Part shown: piece after piece, positions 32,731 through 43,500 of the stretch
How positions within the stretch are numbered: position 1 is the stretch's first letter
Layout of the letters: every line of letters starts with the position of its first letter
From: Lolium rigidum
Lineage: Eukaryota; Streptophyta; Magnoliopsida; Poales; Poaceae
Length of the DNA: 64,000 nt
Direction: 5' to 3'
Assembly: GCF_022539505.1 (NCBI RefSeq)
Contig: NC_061508.1
Location: 60,645,754-60,709,753, forward strand
Program-made: the position numbers and the translations under genes
Notes under the pieces: generated by a model
The model's database searches: none
Told to the model about the DNA's origin: nothing
What the model saw: only the letters and a program-made list of their open reading frames with translations

Positions 32731-34019
32731 GTTCTACATTGAATTTTTAGCTCATACTTTTCTGTAAAGTAGTGTCAGAAAATGTGCCTATCTAAATTTA
32801 CTGTCTTTTTCCATCTTAATCATGCTATTCTTGAGAATATAAATTATTGTGCACTAGGAGTTTCCGCCCAGCCTAATTGAGATGCAAGAAATTCATTGGT
32901 TTTCTGTTTCATTTGCACAAGACGATCTGACCACATCAATATTATGTGATTCCAGTTTAAAGGAAGGGCTGCAGGAGCAGGAGTCAATTCTATGGTAACG
33001 ACAGTAATGTGCCTATATCTTTTTCATGGATAGAATATGAAAAAATGACTGTTTGATCTCCATATAGGTAAGGGTTTTCAGCTTTGAGTTTGAGTATGCA
33101 GCAGCTATTTGAGTTTGAGTAGTTTGGCTAGATGGAACACTGAGTTTACATTGTTGTAACTACTTGAGTTTCCGTATACAGTTTTGCTGAAAGGCAAGCG
33201 ACCAAGTACCTGACTGTTGCTCGGATGGCTACACCCAATTGGTTCATCTCCGTCAGCGCAGCCCCTTTTAGAGGTGAGGCACTCATCTTTAGATTGGAGA
33301 AATGGCAAAATACCAAATACACCAGAGCAGTTCATAATAAAAATGTTGTGTTTTCAAGAAAATAAAGTGCAGCTCATTAATCTGTGTTTTGAGTCTAAGG
33401 AGCAAAATTAATTGTGTATAATTTCCATTTATTGCAATTTGAATGTTTACCCTTATGTTCATTCGAATATTATAGTACGGTTTAATCTTTCATGGTCTGC
33501 TAGCTTACTTACATAAATGTAATTTTCTTATATATATGGCATAGTTAGCTTAGTTGGCAATTCATAACTATGAAAGTATGAAGCTTCAACTATGTTCGGC
33601 AAACAAGGTTATATTGAAGCTTGGACATACCAGAGAATCAGAGAACCAAGCTGACGGGATGTATATACCAGGAAATCAAAGAACCAGTCTACAAGCATCT
33701 ATTTTGTCCACGACGATCACCACACTGGGAATGTAAAATATAAACCATCCATCTACCACTGCCACAAGTATCTATCACCACAGATAATCTATGTTAGTTT
33801 CATGGAAAAACACTTGGTTAGTATAGATCATTGTTGTACTACTGTAATATCGACAATCCCTCCATAATTGTAAGTACCCCTCTTGGTTTTCTATCATGGC
33901 TACTAAACAGCTATTTGCTTTGAATTCCGACACGTGAATATATAGATCGAACATGACTCAGTGCTGATAATCAAATGTGCATGTCTGTGTTTGAGTTAAA
34001 CTGCTAATGACAGCTTGAT
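32731..34019. other. A/T-rich DNA without recognised gene
   Basis: Only short, unconserved open frames are present on either strand; no domain, splice pattern or repeat boundary was recognised. Confidence 0.5.
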
Positions 34020-34840
34020 GGATGAGAGTCAAGCTACATGTGTGTCAAGCGCTTTGTTGTAGCAATTGTGCGAGTGTTTGGCTCTACATACTTGAGAGCC
34101 CCCATGTTGAAGACACGGCTAGACTTTTTGGAGGTGAACAAGGCTCGGGGATTACAGTTTGTTCGGTTGTGGGCATAGCATGGACTATTACAAGGGCATA
34201 AAAAGGATTCTACTAGAATCCTTGAAGCCATGGCCGATCACGAGACGGATTTGGCATGCATTCTTTGAAATGCCTGGTTTGGCATGCATTCTTTGAAATG
34301 CCTAGGTCGTGCAATGACCGCAATGTTCTTCAACTGTCACCATTTATGACAAGGACTGCATTGTTCAATGGTGGAGTTTGATGCAAATGGCCACAAATAT
34401 CAATATGGCTATTATCTTGCAAACAGCATCTATCTAAGGTGTCAAACATTTGTGAAACCGGTTCACAAACCATCGAAAATGAAACAACTTAAATTTCACA
34501 ATGGATAAGTGGTGCCTAGGAAAAATATAGATAAAGCATTTGATGCAAATCCAAATTTCTATTGTGAGAGAACCGGCTAGATTTTGGAACTAAGATTGCT
34601 TTTGATACATGGTGAACGCTTCTGGCATCATGTATAACATGATCATAGAGGATGATCACTACAAAGATGTAGAATAATCCTACTATGACTTGATTGGTGT
34701 TTCGTGTGCAAGCGAGGAGGAGATAATCAGATAAGAGAGGGTGGCACGTTTGATTGCCTCGTATCATTTGATCCAGTGCACTGAGGTGCATGATGAGCTT
34801 CAACATCATCTCATCGAGGAGTGGTGAAAATGGCATGGTC
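34020..34840 (+). pseudogene. PIF/Harbinger transposase remnant
   Basis: Across several frames the plus strand preserves the order of a grass Harbinger (DDE) transposase: MDYYKGI and RILLESL, IWHAFFEMPG, YDKDCIVQW, then ISIVRERPARFWN and MVNASGIMYNMIIEDD, and a C-terminal EVHDELQHHLIEEW. The segment VRxPARFW...IMYNMIIEDE is diagnostic. Numerous stops and shifts, and a local duplication of GGCATGCATTCTTTGAAATG near 34250-34300, show it is dead. TTAGAGCAAC near 30983 and its inverse GTTGCTCTAA near 35147-35156 could be element termini, but a duplicated block in between argues against a simple element. Confidence 0.72.
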
Positions 34841-35777
34841 AAAAAAATTAGTGTCTACTTATTTGTATGTTTGTTGTCTGTATTGTTGATGAATAAGTTT
34901 GTTATTTTTGTTTGAGATGTAATAATAACTAGATAATTTATTGTACATTTATCTTTGTTTATTTGATCTTGATGATTCTATAGGTGCATGTCTATTGTTT
35001 GCGCCGGTTCCGCACGCTGTAATTTGCAGCGTCCGATATAGGGTTGTTTTTTGCAGCTTTTCACGCACTGGAAAATACCGCATGCGGTGAAGATCGTGGT
35101 GCTGCGCGTTGTATCGGTGTATCGGGCTACAGCGCGCTGGAAGTTGCTCTAACGCTAACCATTTTAAGAAGAATCTTGTGCAAACCAAATTCTCCTCTTT
35201 CTTGCACGTGTCTTGTTTACTTTAAGCAAGTGACGGAGGCATTCAGCTGACCCTGACAAGGGCATGCACATATGTAATAGAGTAGGTTGAATAATTTCTT
35301 TTTTTTAATCAAGAAACCCCAATTATAAATGTAAAGAATTTTAGTCCACGGAAGAAAAAACATATACAATTTTATGGTAATTTAAGGGCACATAGCCATG
35401 TGGTCTTTCCGAGCAAAGTAAAACAATGTAGTTCCTCTGCTTGTGTATGGAAGTCCCCCCTAACGGTTTGAACCTAACTTTAAACATAAATTTAACTACG
35501 CAACATAATATGTTTGTTGCAAAAATTATGTTGTTGAGAAGTCTTTTAAATACTATACCCATTTGACATATAATTTATATTTTATTTGCTAAATTCAATG
35601 TCAACGTTAGCTCAAAAATCGAGTAGGGGCTTATAAACGTGATGATATCCCAATGCAAAACAAACAAACCGACTGACTGTATGGACGCCTTTGGCATAGC
35701 ATCAGAATGGAAGATGCAACTGACTTTGCATATGAGATTCACATAACAATCCCTTTCTTATTCCGCAAAAAAGAAAA
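34841..35777. other. Gene-free DNA
   Basis: No gene is recognised. The GC-rich patch 35010-35150 ends in GTTGCTCTAA and may be the terminus of a Harbinger-type element. Confidence 0.4.
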
Positions 35778-35788
35778 AATAACAACCC

Positions 35789-36942
35789 TTTTTTTTTTGA
35801 ACAAGGAGTGCCCCGAAGGGCCAGGAAGTTTCTCATTAAATCCAAACGGTGGAGGTACAAATTATTACAAAGAACCCCATAAGATGGAATAAAACATATA
35901 GGTCCCCAGCATTTACAGAAAAGACCTCACTGAGAGATTGAGAAACGCAATCGGATCCTTCTCTTTCTCCAGCGCTGAGCCAGAGGTCCGCTACGCCGCC
36001 GTCATGCGAAGAGGCGGGGACGGAACCACTTGCCTCTACGCAGCCGTAGTATGCGGCTGCGGACCTCAGGAAGGGCCTCACAAAGGAGGTTGATTCGCCG
36101 GAATCCTTCGCCGGCTTTTGGATAGGCCATGGTATGGCCTTGGATGTCGGACGGCTACCATCCGCCGCCGAGATGATGCTCAAGAAAATAGCTTCCCAAC
36201 TCCACTGCTGCTTGGCGCTGCTGGAGGCAGAGGATTCTTTGCCAACAGGAACCGCCGAAGGGAGAACAGACTCCGACATCTCCCGAAGCTGTCGTCGAGC
36301 TTGAAGATGCACCATGCTGTCGAGCTCATCTCCCCCGCCACCACGGCCGGCCAAGAGAGCGGAGACAGCACAACGACCTTGGAGAAGACCACAGCAACGC
36401 TTATCGAGAGGGCCCGTCACGGAAGCAACCTCAGCAGTCTTCCACCGCGGAAGAACTGCAGAGGACTTCTTGGACGACCGATTGGCATTGCGCCACCGCA
36501 CCAAATCGGAGGAAAACCCCCGCCATCCTTCAGCTCCACCTACTGCATCACTGTACTCCATCTCTCCCTCGCCTCCACGGATGGAGAAACAACACCGCAA
36601 CACTGCAGATCTGGAGAACGTTGAGCTTATTGATGGAGATCCCTGGATAGAGGACGCCTCTCACCCACTCCTGCCATCGGAGCAGAGGAAGAAATCCCAC
36701 CAGGCTGCACCAGATCTTGCCCAAAATCACCGGTGCCCTACTCCTAACTACTGGCAGCTCGCCAAAACTAGACCTACCTATGTACAGAAGGGCCGGGCAC
36801 CCTCTCTCCCCTCTACTCGGGCTGGCAGAGCCGCCAGAGAGAGAGAGAGGAGAGGGGCCGGAGAGAGGGCGGCGACTTTCAAGGGGATAAGGAGAGAGAG
36901 AGTCGAGAGGAGGAAGAGAGAGCCGAGTCGCGAGTACTCATG
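35789..36942 (-). mobile_element. Poly(A) retroposon with 11-bp TSD
   Basis: On the minus strand the element starts near 36942 with a CT/GA-rich leader (many CTCTCT runs) and ends in a poly(A) tail (T-run 35789-35796 on the plus strand). Direct repeats AATAACAACCC flank it at 35778-35788 and 36943-36953. A stem CCCTTCGGGG precedes the tail. This is a target-primed insertion about 1.15 kb long without reverse transcriptase, so it is either a non-autonomous LINE derivative or a retroposed transcript. Confidence 0.82.
35836..36603 (-). CDS. 255-residue ORF inside the retroposon
   Basis: This uninterrupted frame on the sense strand of the retroposon runs from MLRCCFSIRGGEGEMEYSDA to a hydrophobic end (VLFHLMGFFVIICTSTVWI). 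It covers two thirds of the element. Composition is Ser/Ala/Arg-rich and no domain is recognised. The C-terminal hydrophobic stretch lies over the poly(A)-proximal region and may be fortuitous. The plus strand is also open over much of this GC-rich stretch, so coding is uncertain. Confidence 0.3.
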   Translation of the reverse strand: MLRCCFSIRGGEGEMEYSDAVGGAEGWRGFSSDLVRWRNANRSSKKSSAVLPRWKTAEVASVTGPLDKRCCGLLQGRCAVSALLAGRGGGGDELDSMVHLQARRQLREMSESVLPSAVPVGKESSASSSAKQQWSWEAIFLSIISAADGSRPTSKAIPWPIQKPAKDSGESTSFVRPFLRSAAAYYGCVEASGSVPASSHDGGVADLWLSAGEREGSDCVSQSLSEVFSVNAGDLYVLFHLMGFFVIICTSTVWI

Positions 36943-37059
36943 AATAACAACCCCTTTCTTAGAGCATCTTTATGACTAAATAGATATCGTTTTTTTTCTT
37001 CCGATCGTGCCATCAGTTTACTGTAAGCCAGCTTCCTCCAATGGTCAGTTGCGGTACAT

Positions 37060-37871
37060 CCTTCGTCTCCCTTGAATCGAACCAGATCAGACTGAATTGC
37101 AACAAATTGAGTCAATGGGGACGAACAAATTCTGACGTGAAAAAAAAGGGTAACTGCGAGGTGACATTCCATTTATACCTAACTTACGTTACTCAGATGT
37201 CAGATTGATCCTCCAAAACCTTAAGAACTTGTTTGATTCATAAGATAGAGAAAATATAGGATATGAAAAGCATAGGATTGGATATCATAACTAGTTGAAT
37301 TTGATGGAAAGATAGTTCCCTTTGACTGTACCAATGAATTTTTTCATAAGGTATCACCTAATGTTTTGTTCCTATGTAATTTGCACTATAAGATTCCTAT
37401 AAAATTAATTCCTACAGCCTACAGGGTACGTTTCTATGAATCGAACAAATAGTGTAGGAATAATTTTCATAAAATCTGAATCCTACATAAATTATATGCA
37501 AATCTTATGAATCAACGAAGCCCTAAGAAGGTAAAAAAAGTAACAGATATAACTTGAGTCGAGAGTGCATTTTATGAACCGGGTGGCATGTGATCCTGCG
37601 TGAAGTTCAGCTTCCCATAGGTCCAAACTTTTGAGTAGGATCCACTGCTGGAGTGGGTGTTTTTCGTATACAGGTAACAAAACGACAGTAAATACATGTG
37701 TGGGCCCAGCTATCCTCTCCACTTAAAAGTAGAATTCTTCCCGGTGCATATGCCCTAAAGTAGATTAAATCATTTCTAAAACAAAGTAGGAGATCGTCTG
37801 TAAAATGATTTATGCTAGATATTTTCTCTCCATATTTTTACATACCGAATATGTTAGCTTGTATAATCACA
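37060..37871. other. Start of segmental duplication copy 2, gene-free
   Basis: It parallels 26460-26750 (for example GAACAAATTCTGACGTGA and AAAACAAAGTAGGAGAT). No gene is seen. An inserted 0.6 kb (about 37200-37760) has no recognisable content. Confidence 0.5.
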
Positions 37872-38935
37872 TTTTTTAAAGGGGGAACGAAGCCTCAGCT
37901 GATGCATACGATTTTTATTTAGATTTTATTCAACAAGATTCACAAAAGCCAACATTACAAAACCCGAAGCCACCACTCAACACCTATGAATTAAACAATA
38001 GATGAAGAAACATGTCGTTGGGGTCTTACACCCTAAAAATAGAAACCAACTCCCCATCAGCTAATCTGGCACCAAGCACGTCGATGACTGACCATATGGC
38101 GAAACAAGAGCACACAACCGGTGTAGCAAAACCTCAACGATGGCCTCATTCTCTCGCTTCAGAAGCCGTGACCTCCATCAACCGACGGTCCATCTTCAGG
38201 GTAGAGCTTCGCATTGCCCCTGGCAGGCCTTCCATCGATGCCACCATTAAACCAGATAACACCCTGCCCTGTAGAGTCCATCACACCGCGACCATCAAAT
38301 AGACCCCGTTGCACCATGCCGCCAGGACTTGCCAACTTCAATGTGATAGAAGCACACCATTCCAGCTCCAAGGTCCACCATGCGGCAGCTTCTCCCAAAA
38401 ACAATACCCTAATGAAGGAGAACGACGCCAGTAGCGCCGCCGTTGTCCGATCCGGGATACTCGGACCTAGGGTCTCTCCCGAAAGCAATCTGAGTGTACT
38501 CGAAGTAGACCACAATGACGACACCTTCAACAAGGGAACGGTGCATACGCACCTCCATCGCCCGCCATGACAGAAGTCGGGGCGCGACTTTCAACGACGG
38601 CTGCACCACCCCAACTCCTCCAGACCATCTCCTCCGCAAACCCTGGAGGGCCACAGCTCTCTCACATCCAGCATCGTCGATGCCGGAAAGCTCTAGCCAC
38701 CACACACCTTCTGGGGTGAACTAGGGCTTAGGATCCCCCGCCTCCCCAATCACCGCCACAATGAGACACCTCATGGCCAAACATTTCCGGTGGAGGGGGC
38801 ACCGTCATGTCCAGAGACGTCGCTCCAGGGTCCATGCGCCGCAGATCGATCAACACCCCTTGCCGAGGCCAATGTCCCCGCGAAGCCACTAGAGTGACGC
38901 AATGATGCTGGGAGAAACCATTCTTAATTTTTCCT
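37872..38935 (-). mobile_element. Probable non-LTR retroelement fragment with poly(A)
   Basis: This stretch is absent from duplication copy 1 between 26750 and 27700. Its minus-strand 3' end reads GTTCCCCCTTTAAAAAAT, with an A-tail at 37872-37877 (T on plus). It is GC-richer than its surroundings. Open frames of about 120 codons exist on both strands without a recognisable domain. No clean TSD was found, so the right boundary (38930 or so) and class are tentative. Confidence 0.45.
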
Positions 38936-39004
38936 ACCATTTCAAACCAGAGTTGTTGGTTGAGATCACGCCATTACTTGCGAGCTCGCCAGTAAATATT
39001 ATCA

Positions 39005-39948
39005 GGGGGGCTCTCTCTCCCTCCCTCTCCCGTCCCCCCTCCAGTTGAGAAAACCGGGCCGCCCCCGAGCCCTCCCCGGCGGTGCCGTCGGTCGGAGATG
39101 GTGAAGGTGAGGTGCCGGAGTAGTTGATAGGGCTAGTTTTAGGTTTTTTGGTAGTTTGCCGGTAGATTGGAGTAGGGCACTAGATCGGTTGGGCCAGATG
39201 TGGTGCATCCTGGGCAGGTGTCTCCTCCCCGTCGAGCTCTGGTGGTCGGAGACGGCGAGCTCTTCCACCTTAGGGATCTCCGTTAATAAGGTTCATCTTT
39301 GCTTCTGATGCTTTGGGATTCAAGCTGCTTTGCTGCTCCGTTTTCCTCCTCTAGCCGGCAATGGAGGCGAGGGCCGAATTTGCCTTCTCTGCATCGAAGG
39401 CCAACTGAACCCGCTGCTCCTCTCGGCTGGCCTCAGTGGCGAGGGATGGGAGTATGCGTGGGTTCGTCTGGTGGCCATGCGGAGGTGGTGCCCATGGAGT
39501 TCTCCTTGTGCAGAACACACGACGACCGTTGTCTTCGCCGTGATCTTCGGCCAAAAAGGCGGCCCGTTCTCAACCTCCTGTGTGGAGGCCCTTTGGATCC
39601 GTCGCCGGTGCTCGCCACACTCAGGAAGTCAAGTGGTGAGTCCTCGGCATCCTAGATGTTACCGGCGGCTGGATCCCCTCGCTGGAGAAGAGCATGCGAG
39701 CAACCTCCTCTTTGATCTTGGCTGCAAAGCCTGGAGGTCACCGACGTCTAGTGGTGGAGCACCCGATGTACTCAATTGCGTTTTCCATCTTTCTTTCAGG
39801 GTGTTTTCTGCAAAAAAAAGAGACCTTATCTTCAAATATTAGGTTTATTAGGGCAACTGATGTAAAGGGCCTCTTTATAATATTGTACCTGCCACATGTT
39901 CAAATATAGCTTCATTGGGGTCTTCTAGACCCCTCTACTGTTAAAAAA
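39005..39948 (+). mobile_element. Poly(A) retroposon with 14-bp TSD
   Basis: Perfect direct repeats AGTAAATATTATCA lie at 38991-39004 and 39949-39962. The 944-bp insert starts with a CT-rich GC-rich leader and ends GGGGTCTTCTAGACCCC (stem) then CTCTACTGTTAAAAAAA. Duplication copy 1 has the uninterrupted site (about 27770). Open frames (for example 39330-39842) have no recognised domain and no reverse transcriptase. It was mobilised in trans by LINE enzymes, most likely; its architecture parallels the 35789-36942 retroposon on the opposite strand. Confidence 0.88.
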
Positions 39949-40134
39949 AGTAAATATTATCACCGATTTAGATGACCCGGTATAGTGAAAATATCTCAAA
40001 ATGTAAAACTTTATACGAGGATTACATACAGGTACGAGTACTTTTTTTTTGACAACCCGTAGCCGTAGGTGCATCAGAACTTTTTTTTTAGGGAAAGATG
40101 CATCAGAACTGAGCGAGCATTCTCATGATTCATG

Positions 40135-40542
40135 AGTCTTCATAGTATTTGGGCCCAGCATATCCTATCCCAGCCCAGCCCAGCGTGGTCGTTCTTTCCT
40201 ACAGAGCCAAGGCCCATTTCGCTCACTCTTCGTCTTCTCGCATTCGTCTCCCTCTCAGGTCTCAGCAAAGAACAGGAAAATACAGCATCGAGATCGATCT
40301 GACCGTCGACCGAGGCCGCCACCGCGGTGCGTGCGAAAACTGATGCCGTCGGCATCGCCATACTCTCCTCCTCCCCGTCGCTTCCTTCGGCGGCGGCGTC
40401 CGGCTCGCCGGCCACGATGCAGCCGGCGCTGCTCCGTCGGCGACGACGCCCTCGTCGGTTGCGCATCGAGGCACGTCGCCGTACTCCGCCCCACGCTTGC
40501 GAGACTCCAGGACAGAAGCGGGAGAGGCGGCGGACGCTTGAG
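40135..40542 (+). other. Possible first exon (promoter plus 5' exon), copy 2
   Basis: This is the counterpart of 27950-28360: GGGCCCAGC and CAGCCCAGCCCAGC promoter-like motifs, an ATG at 40417 in GGCCACGATGC, and donor CTTGAG/GTGAGTTGG (GT at 40543). From the ATG the frame runs through the donor without a stop to about 40572 (MQPALLRRRRRPRRLRIEAR). Copy 1 and copy 2 are not in the same phase at the donor. The product is not recognised. Confidence 0.35.
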
Positions 40543-40575
40543 GTGAGTTGGACTGTACCTGGGGTGAACTGAATA

Positions 40576-40618
40576 GTCCCACATCGCTAGTTGGCTGCGA
40601 TTCTCACCGATATATAAA
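40576..40618 (+). promoter_or_regulatory. Plant snRNA-type USE and TATA box at Pol III spacing, copy 2
   Basis: GTCCCACATCG at 40576-40586 and TATATAAA at 40611-40618 are separated by 24 bp, exactly as at 28399-28441. The downstream tract again has AGGGTTAGGGTTAGGGCGCGGG (about 40678-40699), GGTTCAAATC (about 40914-40923) and a T-run at 40979-40985. Confidence 0.55.
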
Positions 40619-40639
40619 CGTCCTTCTCGGCGAGGGTAT

Positions 40640-40985
40640 CACCAAGTAGATAGGGATAGAGTAGTGTAGGTGTGTATAGGGTTAGGGTTAGGGCGCGGGT
40701 AGAGGGGGGGAGCTATGCACGGGGGCGCGGGAATAGGGGGGAGCTATGCCCCAGGCGACGGTGGGGGCAGGGGTAGGGGGGAGGGTATGCCCGGCGGGAC
40801 GGCCGGGGGGCGGGGTAGGGGAAGGAGGCTATGCGAGCCTCGACGCAGGGGGGGGCGGCTACAGGGGGGAGCTATGCCTCTCAGAACTATGGCCCTAAAA
40901 GGGGGGTTTGGGGGGTTCAAATCATATTACTTCTCCTCTAAATATGTAAAAATAATTCTTCTACTTGTAATGAAATCCTTTTTTT
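40640..40985 (+). ncRNA. Candidate Pol III transcript of unknown identity, copy 2
   Basis: This is the third occurrence of the G-rich tract with GGGGGAGCTATGC units, here about 340 bases from the predicted start to the T-run. It is supported only by the promoter architecture and recurrence; it may simply be a repeat. Confidence 0.25.
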
Positions 40986-41565
40986 CCTTTTGAGAAATTA
41001 CTTTTCCCACTGAAAATCCAGAGAAAGCATTTGTGTTGTCAACAATGACAATGCTTTGTGGTGCATTTGTGTGTTCAACAATGACAATGCTTTGTGGTCA
41101 ACAATAGTTGTGATTACCTGTTCTAGTAGATGGGACTCAGGTCTCATCATGACTATGTTATTTGACCAGATTATTTCATAATGTCTTGATGTTATATATG
41201 GCTTCAACAGTAGTAGGATTTTTTGTAAAAATGTGAGCATCAAATACTCTTCTAGAACTCGGTTTTGCATTTTTGTAGCTCCTGATGAAATTAGTGTTAG
41301 AAGAAAATCCATTGACAGCAAAGAACATTAATTAGAGCAGCAAGAAAATGTGAGAAAGGTTCTGGTGAGCACTGCAAGTTCTCTTGACCCAATTTGTTTT
41401 GAGACCAGCAGCGCCATGCCGGTTCTGTGTTGATGTTCATATTATATATGCTGGTTTTGCGCCTCTCAGAACTTCTTTCCAGTAAACAAAATATATATTC
41501 TTCTCCCCGTATGAAATCCCTTTTTTTTCGTTCTTCGGACAGGCATGCAAATTACTTTCCCCGTA

Positions 41566-41638
41566 CCGTTTTAATCGACGCACAGTGGAGCCTACCAGAG
41601 CATATGCGTATGTGATGGCTGTGCGTCGATTAAAACGG
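41566..41638. repeat. 73-bp hairpin with perfect 20-bp arms
   Basis: CCGTTTTAATCGACGCACAG (41566-41585) and CTGTGCGTCGATTAAAACGG (41619-41638) are exact reverse complements around a 33-nt loop. The related site in duplication copy 1 (about 29772-29812) keeps only part of the arms. Confidence 0.9.
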
Positions 41639-42282
41639 AACCGAGGTAGTAGTTTGAAAGGAAAATCCAGAAAGAAAATGCTTTGTTCCTGTGGAACATG
41701 TGCGAAGAAAACTACGAAGGGTCAAAGGTGTAGATGAGATGTTATACCATTCCTATTCTTGTTAATGATTGGGATATGTATATACTAGCAAACTTTATTT
41801 CTGATGGTACATCTACTAGCTCAGGACTTTCTAGAATAAACTTCATGCCTATGTTAGTTGACCAGATTATTTAATATTCTTTTATGTTATATGGCTTCAA
41901 CATTAGTAAAATTAAGGCCAGGAATCAAAATAGTCATTCTACTACTTGGTTTTGCATTTTAGTAGACGGTCGTGATGAAATTAGTGTTGTAAGATAATCC
42001 ATAGACAACGAACAACTTTGGACCAGAAAGAAAAGGTGTTAACGGTTTTTGTGAGCACTAAAAGTTCTCAGGAGTCAGTTTGTTCTGGGACCAGGAGTGC
42101 CATGTCGGTTTTGTGTTGATGTTTGTATTATGCCGGTTTTGCATGTTCGTGAGCACTACAGAGTACACAAGCATGAAATACCTCTATTATACTGTTAGAG
42201 CAAGAGATACAGTGAGAGCAAGAGATGCAGTGAGTTATATGTAATGTTGATTACTTGTTCTTGTGTTGGGTAGAAATAAAAC

Positions 42283-42625
42283 CAGTAATTACCTTCGCTC
42301 GGTAATATGCTTATTTATTTGAAATTTGCGCCTCAAGTGCTTGCAATTTTTTTCATGTATGAACTGAATCTCTATTTCTATTATGTAGGTACAAATTTGA
42401 GGCATTGGACATTGATTCCCTTGAGCATTCATACCCTGCTATGACAATATATATATCACAGTGGACAAGAAGAGATTTGCTGATATTACTGAATGTCTTC
42501 TACATGTTTTATTCTAGAATGTAGATTGTGGTTTTGAAGTGCATCCATCTCAAAAGCTAAGATACACACAACAGTTCTTAGGTGCAGGAAAGCATTATTG
42601 AATTAAGACACTGCTATAGGAATAC
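42283..42625. repeat. Right end of segmental duplication copy 2
   Basis: It is almost identical to 32355-32730. No gene is seen. Confidence 0.75.
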
Positions 42626-43500
42626 CAGTAAATATTCTTCTCCTCGTAAAATCCTTTTTTTCTTCACTGAAATTAGTTTGAAAATAAAATCTAGAGAAAA
42701 GTGCATTGTCAGCAGGGCTCCAACAAGCTTGTGATTTTCTATCACGCATGCCTTCTTTTTCTCCCTTTCCTTGATTTTGGTGTTTCATCATGCGTTCATG
42801 GTTGCTCTGTCTGTACATGTGAAACGAGTATGGTTTCTTTCTCCTGTTCTTTTGCTAATTCGGAATTGTTTTGGTCCGCAACCATTAATCCTAAAAAACA
42901 GAGAGAGGGGATAAAATAGTAAGAAGCAGATGGAAGAAAACACAGCTGTGTAACTTTTAACAATCATCCAGATTAGATGTGTGTTTACTAACTGCATATT
43001 TTAGATCATCTTCCAAAATATGGTGAACTCTCAATTCGTACAAGAAACTTGCACATGTTTCAGACGCCGTTGTGTGCATTTGATTCTAGTTGTTTTCCTT
43101 TGTGATGTAATGATGTAAAAACAGAAGTTGTTATATGTGATTTGTTAAGGACAGACTGTTGGAGACCATCTGATCTAAAATGACAACTTGCCTCCAATGC
43201 CGCCAACTACTAGCTCTTAAACAAGTATAGCATCTGGGTACTCCTTCCTTTATGTACTTCATATTTGGCATTGTGGGAAAGCTGGTGGGCAATGCTTAAT
43301 AGCTGCAACATGTTTTTGGTTTGTAAAATCAATAGCTGATGGTCAGCCTTGATGGCTGATGGCCTGGCATCTCGCCTTTTGTGTGTACTGAAGCTTCACG
43401 ACTGCCAGCAGCTCCTTAACTATCTAAACTACATGCAAAGGAAACTATATATGCAGATATAATTACAGAAGTGGATAAGATGCGGAATTTGGCCTCAAGT
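42626..43500. other. DNA without recognised gene
   Basis: Short frames on both strands are without domains; no repeat boundaries were recognised. Confidence 0.5.

Noticed and set aside
35836..36943. Plus-strand frames of 168 and 209 codons opposite the retroposon ORF
   Set aside because: The poly(A) tail and TSD fix the retroposon sense strand as minus; these are antisense shadows.
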